This document shows, piece by piece, positions 32,022 to 43,613 of a DNA stretch of 64,000 bases; within the stretch, counting starts at the first letter, position 1; each line of letters begins with the position of its first letter. Source of the DNA: Rhizopus arrhizus. Its lineage: Eukaryota > Mucoromycota > Mucoromycetes > Mucorales > Rhizopodaceae. The stretch is taken from contig JAKZZE010000009.1 of NCBI GenBank assembly GCA_024220505.1, positions 10,001 to 74,000 on the forward strand, in the 5' to 3' direction. The notes under the pieces were generated by a model that saw nothing but the letters and a program-made list of their open reading frames with translations, was not told the origin of the DNA and made no database searches. Both the position numbers and the translations under genes were made by a program.

Positions 32022-35000
32022 ATGACTGAAAAGATAGAAACACAAGAGACACAAAAGACTGTCAATATTTCAGGTGATCTTACCACCTTGACTGTTGAAG
32101 AGCTTTATGATAAAGAAAAGTTCGATTTATCTACTATGGAGCCTGGAGATGTATTTCAATTATTACAGTACGTATATCCTCAATCAATTGATATTCCCCT
32201 ATATTCCCCTCTCTTTCCCCTTTCTTTTTCTATATTTTCCCCTATATTTTAAACTCCTTATTTTATACAAAAAGATTTTTATTAACAATATCATTAGAAC
32301 TTCTTCTGATGGTTTAACCTCTGATGAAGCTGCTCGTCGTATTGAAAAATTTGGTCGTAACAAGCTTGAAACAAGAGAAGTCAACCCAATTCTTCAATTC
32401 TTGGGATTCATGTGGAATCCTCTTTCTTGGGTAATGGAGGCTGCTGCTATTGTTTCCATTGCTCTTTCTAACGGTGGTGGCAAACCACCAGATTATCCTG
32501 ATTTCATTGGTATCGTCCTTCTTTTATTAGCAAATGCTACCATTGGTTTCATGGAAGAACGTCAAGCTGGTAATGCTGTCAAGGCCCTCATGGCTGCCTT
32601 GGCTCCTGAATGTAAAGTCAAACGTAGTGGTGAATGGAAAACTTTGGAAGCTGCTGAATTAGTTCCTGGTGATATCATCAGTATTAAACTTGGTGATGTT
32701 GTTCCTGCTGATGGTCGTCTTATTGCTGTAAGTAGACTGACTTTATAGGATTCATTTTCTAACAGGTTCATTAGGCCCACGGTCAAGTTTCTATTGACCA
32801 AGCCGCTCTTACCGGTGAGTCTTTACCTGTTGGTAAGGAAGCTGGTGATGAAGTTTTCTCTGGTTCTACTGTTAAGCAAGGTGAAGCTGAAGCCATCGTT
32901 ATCGGCACAGGTACCAACACTTTCTTTGGTCGTGCTGCTAAGCTTGTTGGTGACGCCAATGATGATGTTGGTCACTTGCAAACCATTTTGGCTAAGATTG
33001 GTAACTTTTGTCTTGTCACTATTACTCTCTTTATTGTTCTCGAAATCCTTGTTATGTACCCTAGATTCCATTATGCTTACAGAACTGGTATTGACAACAT
33101 CCTTGTCTTGCTCATCGGTGGTATCCCTATTGCCATGCCTACCGTTCTTTCCGTTACACTTGCCATCGGTGCCAAACAACTAGCTGAACACAAAGCCATT
33201 GTCACTCGTATCACTGCTATTGAAGAGATGGCAGCTGTAACCATCTTGTGTTCCGACAAGACCGGTACCCTTACGTTGAACAAGTTAATTGTTGATAAGC
33301 CCACTATTAAGCAATATGCCGATGCTAACGGTGATGAAATCATTCTTTTATCTGCTTATGCTTCTCGTACTGAAAACCAGGATGCTATCGATTTCTGTAT
33401 CGTCAACTCTTTACCCGATCCTAAATTAGCCCGTGATGGTATTGAAGAATTAGAATTCAAGCCATTTAATCCTGTTGTCAAGCGTACTGAAATTACTTAC
33501 AAGCGTCTTTCTGATGGTAAAGTTCTTCGTGTTACCAAGGGTATGTCCCACACCATCTTGGATCTCTGTACTCGTGATAAAACTGAAGAACAAATCAAGG
33601 CTTTGAACGATGATGTCGATGAATTTGCTCGTCGTGGTCTCCGTGCCCTTGCCGTTGCTGTTGATGAAGTTCCCTCTGGTGAAGTCGAAGGTGAAGGTTT
33701 AGGTTTCCGTTTGATCGGTCTCTTGCCCATCTATGATCCTCCTCGTTCTGATACTAAAGAAACCATTGATCGCGCTATCGCTTTGGGTGTCTCTGTCAAG
33801 ATGATTACCGGTGATCAATTGGCTATTGGTAAAGAAACCGGTCGTCGTCTCGGTATGGGTGATAACATGTTCTTATCCAAGACTCTTAAGGAAGGACCTC
33901 CTGCCGGTTCTGGTTACTCTGATGTGGACGAAATGGTCTTGCACTGTGATGGTTTCGCTGGTGTTTATCCTGAACACAAGTATGAAATTGTCGAGCGTCT
34001 TCAAGCCATGGGACATATGACTGCTATGACTGGTGATGGTGTCAACGATGCTCCTGCTCTCTCCAAGGCTAATGTCGGTATCGCTGTCGCTGATGCCACA
34101 GATGCTGCTCGTTCCGCTGCCGATATTGTCTTGACTGAACCTGGTCTTTCTGTGATTATTGAAGCCATTATTGGTTCTCGTCAAATTTTCCAACGTATGC
34201 GTAACTATTCCATCTATACTTGTTCAGTTACCATTCGTGTCGTCGTCGGTTTTGCCATTCTCGTCTTTGCCTTCCAATACAATTTCCCTCCTTTCATGGT
34301 CTTGATCCTTGCCATCCTTAACGATGGTACCATCATGACTATCTCTACTGATCGTGTCAAACCTTCTCCTTATCCCGACGCCTGGAACTTGCGTGAAATT
34401 TTCTCATACGCTATTGTTTATGGTCTTTATTTGACCGCCTCCACCGTCGCTTTCTTTGCTGTAATCTACAAGACCACCTTCTTTGAAACTCACTTCAGTC
34501 TTCCCCACAACGTGAATGCTGAAGGTGTAAAGGATGTGAACGATGGTGTGTACCACTCTGTGATCTATTTGCAAGTCTCTACCATCTCTCAAGCCTTGAT
34601 CTTCATTACCCGTTCTCGTGGTTTCTTCTTTACCGAACGTCCCTCTATCATGTTGATGTGTGCCTTCATTGTCGCCCAATTAGTTGCTACCTTCATTGCT
34701 GTCTACGCCGATTGGGGTTTCACCGAACTTAAGGGTTGTGGTTGGAACTGGGCTGGTATTGCCTGGATCTGGAACATCATCTGGTTCTTGCCTATGGATT
34801 TGATCAAGTTCGCCATGCGTTTCTTCTTTGAACCTAAGAATGATTTGAAGAGCAACAAGACTCCTATGGTTGGTCAAAGTCGTCGTGCCTCTGCTCTCTC
34901 TGGCACTTCTTCTGCTCGTTACTATGCTAACCGTACTCGTTCTCTCAAGTCTCTCGAACGTCCTCAAAACTTTGGAAAGAAGCTTTTAGGTATGAATAAG

Positions 35001-35087
35001 AAGATGAGCATGGATGCCAAAGAAATGCGTCGTTTCTCTTCTGTTCAAACTAATCATGCTGCTCAAGTTTTGAACAGCAATTCATAA
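32022..35087 (+). CDS. PMA1: Plasma membrane H+-ATPase (P3A P-type)
   Basis: Exons: 32022-32167, 32298-32727 and 32775-35087, giving 962 aa (yeast 918). The enzyme pumps protons out of the cell, setting membrane potential and cytosolic pH. Seen: an actuator domain with LTGES, catalytic Asp (about residue 353) in [31 protein letters not shown], hinge [13 protein letters not shown], and ten hydrophobic segments. The C-terminal tail is about 45 residues longer than in yeast. It is rich in Ser, Arg and Lys ([16 protein letters not shown], ending VLNSNS), so it is likely an autoinhibitory, phosphorylated regulatory domain. Introns are 130 and 47 bp. Codon bias indicates high expression. Confidence 0.97.
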
Positions 35088-35301
35088 ACAAAAAGAATCA
35101 CCTACACACTTGTACACATATTTACACATACATCCCTCTCACCGTTTACACATATACACCTTTTACTTTTTTTTTTTTTCTTTAAAAAAAGTTATTAATT
35201 TGTTATATATGTTTATTATTTTCTTCATATAGAGTTTTTTTTTTTTCTTTTTTATTAAAAAAAAAATAAAAAGAAAATTTATAAAGCAACAATTATTTTT
35301 T

Positions 35302-35838
35302 TTATTGATTTATAATAGATCGAAGAATAGCACATCTCCTTTCCAACATATTTAAAAAGCTTTGCATCTCTTTAGTTGACATGCTGTTTAATGATCCTTT
35401 AAACTCATCGTCATCCATAAAAGACCTTTGCTCAAACATGATAATCATATTAAGTATGTCATCATATAACACGGCTGTATTGTTCTTCTGCTTATGCATG
35501 TATTTTTTACACATCTCCAACGGCCTATGAGTGTTGTATTGTTTATAATACAATCCACACGCATTACAGAACGAGTGCAGTCGATCTGGTGTCCGTCGCC
35601 ATAAGGGTGTCTTGGTGATATGACAATTGAAGCATTTCGTATGATTCTTATTGTTTGTTCTTTTTCTTTTTAATTGAACACGTTCTGCTTTTATATTAAG
35701 ATTTGGAGAATATGTGTCAAGAAAATTAGGTGAATTGAGCAAGTACATGTCAAAGGCAGAATAAAACAGATTGGCTTGAATATCTTGATTGAATGTGAGA
35801 TTGCCAGTGGTTACTTCAAAACTGCTTTGTTTATTCAT
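35302..35838 (-). CDS. GATA-type zinc finger transcription factor
   Basis: 178 aa from ATG 35838, no intron needed. One type IV zinc finger, C-X2-C-X18-C-X2-C, begins at CFNC and contains [19 protein letters not shown] and the basic [11 protein letters not shown] tail. The 18-residue loop is the form usual in fungal GATA factors. No second finger or other domain is visible. The C-terminal part is helical and acidic. Target genes cannot be deduced. It is convergent with PMA1. Confidence 0.85.
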   Translation of the reverse strand: MNKQSSFEVTTGNLTFNQDIQANLFYSAFDMYLLNSPNFLDTYSPNLNIKAERVQLKRKRTNNKNHTKCFNCHITKTPLWRRTPDRLHSFCNACGLYYKQYNTHRPLEMCKKYMHKQKNNTAVLYDDILNMIIMFEQRSFMDDDEFKGSLNSMSTKEMQSFLNMLERRCAILRSIINQ

Positions 35839-35938
35839 TTTTTAATATGCAATAGGACATGATAAAAATGAAAAGAAATAAAAGAAAAGAACTCTTCAGA
35901 TAAATCACTTTTGAGTATGCATAAATTTTGACATTCTA

Positions 35939-35980
<42 letters not shown>

Positions 35981-36101
35981 GAGGCTTAAGTTTGTTTATA
36001 AGGAATTGTCCTTATTTAATAAATTTTTTTCGCGTGTGTGTGTGTGTGTGTGTTTTTTTTTTATTGTGCTATTTACGAAAACAGTAGTGTTTATGGTATT
36101 C

Positions 36102-36143
<42 letters not shown>

Positions 36144-37325
36144 AGAGAATTGAAGGACAATATACTGCGAGTTATAAAGAAGTATTTAGGTAAAAATCGC
36201 TTTCTAAGTAAACCGATAAAAACGAATTCATTTTCTATTTGGTTTATTGATTGAAGCTATTGTTTATCTCAACACAATTGTACAAACTTATCAGATGATG
36301 AAGAGAGAAAAGGTTGTTCTCGATCCTAGTATTTAAGTTTGTGCTGCCGTCCTTTGGTTTGATTTAAAGCTTTCTTTTTTTTCTGCGATACATGTTTTAT
36401 GTGCTACATGCTGAGGAGTACATGTTTCATATAGTTACTCTCTAAATGCGCATGAAATAAATCATTACACATTGTGCTTCTTTGTTTCTTGTGCTATCAA
36501 GATTGACTTTGATAAGAGTTCATAGAGATGTTATGAAACCAAAAAGTTAAATTTACTTTACTCCTTTTATGGATAGTTTAATATCTTGTACTTTTCACGT
36601 TTCTATTATAAAATAATCAAACATAGAATATATTAATATTGTGGTTATCACCACATTTATTATAGAAGACTAGCACATGCTTATTTTTGAGTAGATGAAA
36701 CAAGGTTATCAGTTTTGAAGTGAAAATAAGGTCCTTAAAATTCGAACTTGTTTATTTACTTTAAATTATATGCTTCCCGTAGTCATACAAATATGTTTTT
36801 TGGGGTTGATTGAATAAACTTTATTATTTGTTTAAAATACTATTGCTCTTAAGAAAGAGATTTGTACTGAAAACATGTGTATTTAGGAAATCTTTATTTT
36901 TGTACAGAATACAATTGTGCAGTTTATTTAAATATTATATTCCTAAATCTACTTTTGACTTGATAGAAATTTACAAATTGTTGAGAACAATATAGTACTT
37001 TTATTTTCTTAGACAAGTTATTATACAATTAGGCATGTACAAATTAAAGTTGATAAAAAATTTGGCTTTTAATATTGTTGAAAAGGCAATTTTTGTTTGT
37101 TTGATCACATTCATTTTTGATAAATTTTGTAACAGCATGCCTTCAATTTAGGTTGTGTATAAGTTAAAAGGTTTCATGAGTAATTCAATGAAAATAAGCT
37201 ATGATTCTACAGAATTAGTCCCTGCTAACAGTGAATAACAGATCTTGTGAAGCAAAATCGAATAAAAATTAGAATAAACAGGAAAACTTTTTGAGCACAT
37301 TTAAGAAAAAGGATGAAAATTATTT
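35839..37325. other. Intergenic, simple-sequence rich
   Basis: Holds T34 at 35942-35975, a GT microsatellite at 36034-36052 and A38 at 36103-36140. The T and A tracts are about 127 bp apart and complementary. The frames open across these tracts are artefacts of the repeats. No gene was recognised. Confidence 0.6.
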
Positions 37326-39597
37326 TGAGTACCTTTTGGATTATCTAATAGTGGACCTGCTTTCCAGAAAATGATGAACTCTGTCTTAACTGAATACATT
37401 GACAACTTCGTAATGGCTTACTTAGATGATATCCTGATATTTACTAATGGAGATGAAGACTTACATAAGAAGCATGTTCGATTAGTACTCAAGAAGCTAG
37501 AAGAAGCAAAATTGATAGTCGACAAAAAGAAGTGCAGTTTTAATGGAAAAGAATTAACGTTTCTTGGTTATCATATTAGCGCACAAAGAATCAAGCCTGC
37601 TCCAAATAAAGTAAATGCTATCTTGTCATGGCCAGTTCCAACAAACGTTCAGCAGGTCCGTCAATTCATAGGTTTGGCACAACACTATAGGAGATTCATC
37701 CCTGGCTTTGCTGATATAGCTTCTCCTTTGACTGATTTAACAAAGGGTTCTGGTCCTAAATGTCGTGCTATTAAGTAGACTGACGAGTGCCAGAAAAGCT
37801 TCGATTTAATCAAAAAAAAAAGATTACAACCGCTCCAGTTTTGATAACTCTAGATATGAACAAGTCGTTTCGTATTGAGTGTGACGCAAGTGATTATGCT
37901 ATTGGTGCTGTCCTATTGCAAGAGAGCTCAGATGGTATATGGAGACCGTTGGCATATGAATCTAAGAAACTTTCTGCTGCCGAAAGAAACTATCCAGCTC
38001 AGGAAAGAGAATTATTAAGTATTCTGCATGCATTCAGAACTTGGAGATGTTTCATACAAAGCAAACCAACACCTAGACTAGTCAGATGGCTGAGTGAAAT
38101 TGAATTATATGATCCGGTCATCTTATACAAACCTGGAGCGGAAAATCAAGTGCCAGACATACTTTCAAGACGAGATGCTCCTAATACCAAACCTTCTTCA
38201 AATTCAATGGAACCCAAGTATTTGTACAATATAGTAAAGGAAAGCAAACATGTATCCATTCTTGACTGTGACCCTATTCAGGATTGGCCATTATATTACT
38301 TGAGTACTCCTGACAAGTGGCCCATTAAAATCAAGAAAGAACTAGAAAAACGGAAGTCTCAATTCATCACAAGAGATAAACAAGTTTTCAAGAAAGTCAA
38401 ATTACAAGGTTAAGAAGCCTATGATGAATTCAAATTTATTCCTTTTGCTAAAAGAGCTGATTTGGTCGATAACTTTCACAGAGGATATGGAAACTCTAGT
38501 CAAACAACTGTGTACAATCTAATGAGGTCTAGGATATGGTGGCCAAAAATGCAAGAAGACGTTACTGCTTGGATATCTCGATGCCCGCAATGTCAACTGA
38601 CAGCTCCAACCAATAAGCATAAGCACCTAGCTCCTATGAAACCATTGGAAGTGCCTCCTGCTTTTACTAGATGGCATCTTGACTTCATTGGTGAATTACC
38701 TACGACTAAGAATAACAACCGATGGATTCTCATGGTAGTAGACTATACGACAAATTGTCCTATCGCTCGTGCTCTAATAATGCAACTGCTGAAGAAATAG
38801 TCAGGTTCATATGCGAAGAAATCGTCATGAGATTTGGTTGTCCTCGAGAAATTCTTACGGATCGTGGTGCAAATTTTATGGCCAAGGTTGTCAAACAATA
38901 TATCAAGAAGATAAAAGCCAAGCATATTCTTACCAGTGCCTTCCATCCTAGAACTAATGGTAAATGCGAACGACTGAACCAGACATTCAAGAAGATGCTT
39001 ACAAAATATGTAAATGGAGAAGTACACAATTGGGATGAGCATGTTAATGCTGCCTTGTTCGCCTGTAGAATCCGCAAGCACTCAACGACAGGCTTTAGCC
39101 CTTTTTTCTTGACTTATGGTGTCGAACCTCGTATTCCTGGCGATATACATAGACCTTATTTAGCCGAATTTCTCGAACAAGACCCGGAGCTACTTTCGCA
39201 AGATGCATTGATACATCTTCGTAAACTACGGGAATCAAGACATTTGGCTGAAGATAGATCGAGGCAACAGGCTATACATGATAAGAAACGATGGGACTCT
39301 ATGATGGCTACTACCAAGACTTAAACTTTCAACATTGGTGACTATGTTCTAATGCGCCATGAAAATAAGCGAGGCCTGGAATTCAACTGGATGGGGCCAT
39401 ACAAAGTCATCAATCGTAACCTAGACTACAACACATATCAATTACAAGAAGTTAATGGCAAACTATATGCTTCCTGGGTTCATACTGATCGACTTCATGA
39501 GGTCAAATATGATGGAGCCTCTATAAACAAGACTTGGTATATTCCTCGCATTGCAAGAAACGACTCCGAAAACAAACTTAATTCTTCTTTGGCATAA
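37326..39597 (+). pseudogene. gypsy pol remnant (RT, RNase H, integrase)
   Basis: The RT palm motif YLDDILIF is near 37410-37440. A TAG at 37776-37778 and a frameshift at an A9 run near 37802 interrupt RT/RNase H. The RNase H region has CDASDYAIGAVL and an AERNYPAQERELL segment, then lacks the YTDH block: the frame jumps from RCFIQS to KPTPRLVRW, a deletion of roughly 20 codons. A stop at 38411-38413 precedes the integrase, which has an HRGYG..CPQC H2C2 zinc finger, a catalytic core with WHLDF and TDRGANF, a frameshift near 38795, and a C-terminal GPYKV/WVHTDRL module (39352-39597). Clearly non-functional. Confidence 0.85.
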
Positions 39598-39940
39598 TTT
39601 CTTTTTCTTTACTGTATCTATTATCACTTGGTATTATTGTTGATAAGGGTCTATCAACTATCTGAAAGGGAGGTATTGTCACATCTTTTGATTCTACTTT
39701 TGGCATGTTAAACAAAAATTCCTTTTCAAGTAATCGTTAGCAATTTACCATTGATGACTCACAAGAAGTACTTAGCAACTATCAAGATGACTCATGTTAA
39801 ATAATGACTGTAGATGAATTACCTTTGTATTTTAATATAAATAGCCCTGAATAATAACTGTGTAATAGCTTGTTTTCTTTTTAGGCTTTGTGTATTTATA
39901 GAGAGTTTAGAGTAATTTTGAATATAAAGTAAAGTTATAT
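37326..39940 (+). mobile_element. 5'-truncated Ty3/gypsy retrotransposon with 3' LTR
   Basis: Begins abruptly in the reverse transcriptase at FGLSNSGPAFQ and runs through RT, RNase H and integrase to about 39597. A polypurine tract (GAAAGGGAGG, 39664-39673) is followed by an LTR-like start TGTCACATC at 39677. This presumed 3' LTR contains TATAAATA near 39836 and ends somewhere before the repeat module at 39964, so its right boundary is unclear. Gag, protease, the N-terminal RT and the 5' LTR are missing. Confidence 0.8.
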
Positions 39941-40158
39941 TTGAGTATTTTCTTGATAGGAGTAACCACCAGATCTTGTTTTAAAGTAGATCAGTCTTGA
40001 TATAAAGATAATAATAGCTTGATGTGAGATTTAATAGGGTTACAATGAAGATATTTGGCTTCAAGGGACTTGACTTATTCTTGATATTTAGTAAATAATA
40101 ATAATAAAAGAGATTTGCTTTGGATGATATTTGTTTAAGAATAAAAAGGTAAAGTACG

Positions 40159-42053
40159 TCAGAAGTAAATAAAATAACTGTTTTTATAGTTTTTATGAAT
40201 TTTATAATATGATTTAAATTTAAAGCATGTCTTGATTTTAATGCACCTTTCAATTTTCAACCTTGCATTAATTTTTATGTATTGTAATTTTTCTGTTCCT
40301 TCAATGGCTCGTAACTTAGGTGCTACGACCATAAGGTCTCCAACAGTTATATCTACTTTTTTATTTAAGACGTCCGATACAATGTCATAATTTAATGGAG
40401 GTGCCTTTGTTTTTCTTTTTGGTTTCTTGACTGTTCTACTAGTTTGCATTATTTGTTCTGTTTCCATAACTTCGGGTTGACGTGTGACAACAAGCTGATG
40501 TGAAATCAATGGTTGTTGTGTGATTATGGGTTGATGCGTAATAATAGGTTGTGTAGTAGTAACGTCATTTACTTTACCCTTGGCTTTTGTGGTTGATCTC
40601 CTAACTCTTTCTCGTGTGCCTTTGCTTGGCTTTTCGTATGGAATGCTTGTAGTGACTTCAGGTGGGTGCTCTGGTCTTACAGCTGCATATAAATCGTGTG
40701 TAAAGGCTGATAAATAAGTTTCGCTTTGTGTGAGGAGTGCATTGAGATTGTGGGGTTGATTATTAATGGATTTGTTATATTTTTGGTTATTCGATTGACC
40801 ATTACTTTCATTTTTGAAAGCAACCGAACCAACTAGTTTTTTGGCTGGTTAGGCTGTTGTGTTTGAGGTTGTTGCGGGAGCGGTCTGTTATATTGCGGAC
40901 GGTAAATTTGATTATTAAAGTTATTTCTGTTTCGTCCTTGATTGCTATAGTCTTGTCTTCTGTAATTATTATCATTACTTTGGCAACCATTGTTATTATA
41001 AATATTATTATTGTAGTCGTTATTGTTATAGATGTTATTGTTATTTTGGTATTGATTCTGATAATTATCATTGTAGCGATTACGACGATTGTAATTTCTA
41101 ACAGGGGTTTGATATTGCTGTTGATTACCCACTTCATTTCGGATAGTTTGTTGAATAAGATTGACGAGATCCTGTTGATGATTATGTTGACTAGGATATG
41201 TTCCATTGTTCCTTTGCACTTGATGAGGATAATTTTGGGCATGATAATTATTACGAGTGATTTCCAATGTTGATAGTTGGTTAGGCCCACTTACAATTTG
41301 AGGGTTAGGTATTACAGTGTTAACCATTCCGTAAGGATGTAAGTTAGAAATTGGGATTACTTGAGCAGGCCATTCGTTTGCATCAATCAACTCTATATTA
41401 TGATCATTTGATGGGTATCTCTGATGATAAACACCATCGTCATGATATATGAGAGGGTTGTTTACATTTTTTGGTATGAATAGGTTGTCGACCATTGCGA
41501 CCTTGCGTGGACGATTTGCGTTCCACCATCCTTCTGCATGGTTTAACCAATCTTGAAATGTTCTAGCACTGCTTTGTATACAAAATTGTTTGATATCCCT
41601 TAATAAGCCTGCGCGAAAGCGGCTTTCGATTACGGCTTCACTAGCGATATTGGCCAAATCAGCGGCTTCACGTAATCTTGAAAGGGATATTTGAGGATGT
41701 TCTTGATCTCCTTGGATCATATCATTGAATTCCAATTCATAATTCTGAATTAATTCAGGAGTAATATAATGACTCTTCAAATGTTTCATAGCTTCATCGT
41801 AAGTCACTTGAGGATGATTCTTGAGTATAGTTTTTTCAAAATAGATTTTAGCAGCTCTATGTAATTGAGATTTGAGAATAGCGAGTTCGCGATTGTCACT
41901 ATGTGTGTTGCTGAGTATAAGGTAGGAATCCAGTAACTCTTGAAAATGGCGGAAGTCTTCGCCTTCATAGCCATAGAATTCGATTAATTTAGGACGACAT
42001 CCTTGAATTTGATTGCTGTTTTGCACCAACGCGATAGGTTCTGTTGTTGCCAT
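40159..42053 (-). CDS. Retrotransposon Gag with -1 frame extension (Gag-Pro start), truncated
   Basis: The Gag frame runs from ATG 42053 to TAG 40833 (406 aa). A retrotransposon-Gag-like helical domain (about residues 25-170) is followed by an Asn/Gln-rich tail with no CCHC knuckle. The slippery heptamer A AAA AAC directly before the stop lets ribosomes enter the -1 frame, which is open from 40836 to 40159. That extension contains YDIVSDVLNKKVDITVGDLM, a block I associate with the region just before the protease in gypsy-like polyproteins. After APKLR the frame runs into the last ~30 bp of LTR sequence and then unrelated DNA, so protease, RT and integrase are deleted. Gag itself has no internal stop and looks recent. 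Confidence 0.75.
40836..40842 (-). promoter_or_regulatory. -1 programmed ribosomal frameshift slippery site
   Basis: On the minus strand the Gag codons read CCA AAA AAC TAG, giving the canonical X XXY YYZ heptamer A AAA AAC immediately before the stop. Slipping back one base gives AAA AAA CTA, entering a frame open for more than 220 codons. A small hairpin (CTTTCA..TGAAAG, 40808-40823) lies about 13 nt beyond the heptamer. It could stimulate slippage, although the spacing is longer than usual. Confidence 0.75.
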
Positions 42054-42164
42054 TGTTGCTAGTAAATGTTTTGATATTGTTGATTCGATTTTGAGTAAGT
42101 TCTTTTGATTAATTTGATTGATTTCTTGATTAAATTCGATTTATTGATTTAATTCTCTCATAAT

Positions 42165-42172
42165 GACCACCA
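42165..42172 (-). promoter_or_regulatory. Candidate primer-binding site of the gag element
   Basis: On the minus strand TGGTGGTC (followed by ATTATGAG) starts 2 bp after the LTR end ATTACA and about 110 bp before the gag ATG, where a tRNA primer site is expected. It begins with the usual TGG. The cognate tRNA was not identified. The complementary octamer recurs in all eight LTR modules (one with a single mismatch). Confidence 0.45.
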
Positions 42173-42174
42173 TA

Positions 42175-43613
42175 TGTAATTTTTTTGTTCCTTCAATGGC
42201 TTGTAAGAGTTAACGGTTTTGAAATAGAATAAAGTTGATAAAATGAATAAAAATAAGACTTGAATTAAGTATTGATATTAGATTCGCTTGTTGCAAGTGA
42301 CCACCAGATCTTGTTAAGTTGATCAGACTTGTTTTATAATCAGGTAACTTGATAAGAGTATTAAAAATGTTTACAATGAAGATAATTGGCTTCAAGGGAC
42401 TTGTCCTGCTTGTATTTTAAGAGTGTTATACCAAAAGATTCAGGGTTAAAGATACTTGATTTATTGGTAAAATATATTTAAGATAAGTTAAGATATGTAA
42501 GTCAAGAGAAGTGTCGTAAAATAAAAATAAAAACTTGTCTATTGTTATTTTGTTGGATGTCTTGTAGGTTTGTGTTTTAATAGAATAAAGTTTGCTTGTA
42601 AAGCTTGATTGTAAGGTTAAGATTGCCTTACAAGTTGTTGTTTTATATAGAATTTAAGCGGATGCTTGTTAAGTAGTGACCACCAGATCTTATATGTAAG
42701 ATCAATATGATGTTTCTTGATAAAATGATATAAAAAGTAAAGTAAAATAAGGAATCAGGAACTTTTATGAGTAAGTTAGCCTGCTTTATTGAGTTAAGTA
42801 TATAAAAATATAGAAAAACTTGACTGATTTTTCTTTCTTGACTGACTGGTTGGGGATATATCTATAATATTTTTTCACTTTTTGACTTTTTTCACTTTTA
42901 CTTCGTGTAACTTCTTTACTGGCTACTATGGTCACACTATTTTATAGACAAATAAAAATTAAGTTTCATTTTGATATTGTGAGATTGGAGTTTATAGGGT
43001 TTATATAGTATAAAATAGGCTTGTTTTATAAGATTCTTGATGTGAGACCAAAGTTTCGAATAGAGTTTGGTTCCAAAAGTAGTAATAATTTGAATATAAG
43101 TTCGCTTGTAATAAGTGACCACCAGATGTTGTTAAGTAGATCAAACTGTTGTGAATAAAATAAAGTAAAAATATAAAAAAGAGGGATTACAATGAAGCGT
43201 ATTTGCTTCAAGGGACTTCTTGTTCTTGATATTAGATAAAATAAAAAGAAAAACAAAAGAGATTTACTTTGTATGATATTTATTAAAATAATCAAAAAAA
43301 TAAAGTAAGTATAAGAAATATTGGAGTTATTTATATGTTTTTGATGATTTTGTGGATATTCTATATTTATTTGTATTTTTCTGGATTTATCTGCATTCAT
43401 ACATATTTGTTTATATTTTTCTGGATCTGAACTTGTTAGAGAGAGAGAAGTCAAAGGCTGACAAAGTTTGCTGCATTGTGTTACAATATAAGGTTTGATT
43501 TCGATATAAAGTTTGATTTTGAAATAAAGTTCAAAAAAAGAATAAGGTTCAAAATTAAAAAATCACAAACCGCAGCCATTGCTGGTGTTAATGTTGTAAT
43601 TTTTGTTACAACA
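42175..43613 (-). repeat. LTR-like unit 1 (5' LTR of the gag element)
   Basis: On the plus strand it starts TGTAATTTTTTTG and ends GTTACAACA, so TG..CA on either strand. It holds modules at 42299, 42678 and 43117. Its first ~390 bp (to about 42555) are closely similar to 45097-45490. About 1.44 kb, unusually long for a gypsy LTR. The boundary at 43613 is inferred. Confidence 0.5.

Noticed and set aside
40857..41273. Hydrophobic plus-strand frame opposite gag
   Set aside because: An Ile/Val-rich shadow of the Asn/Gln-codon-rich Gag tail (AAT/AAC read backward).
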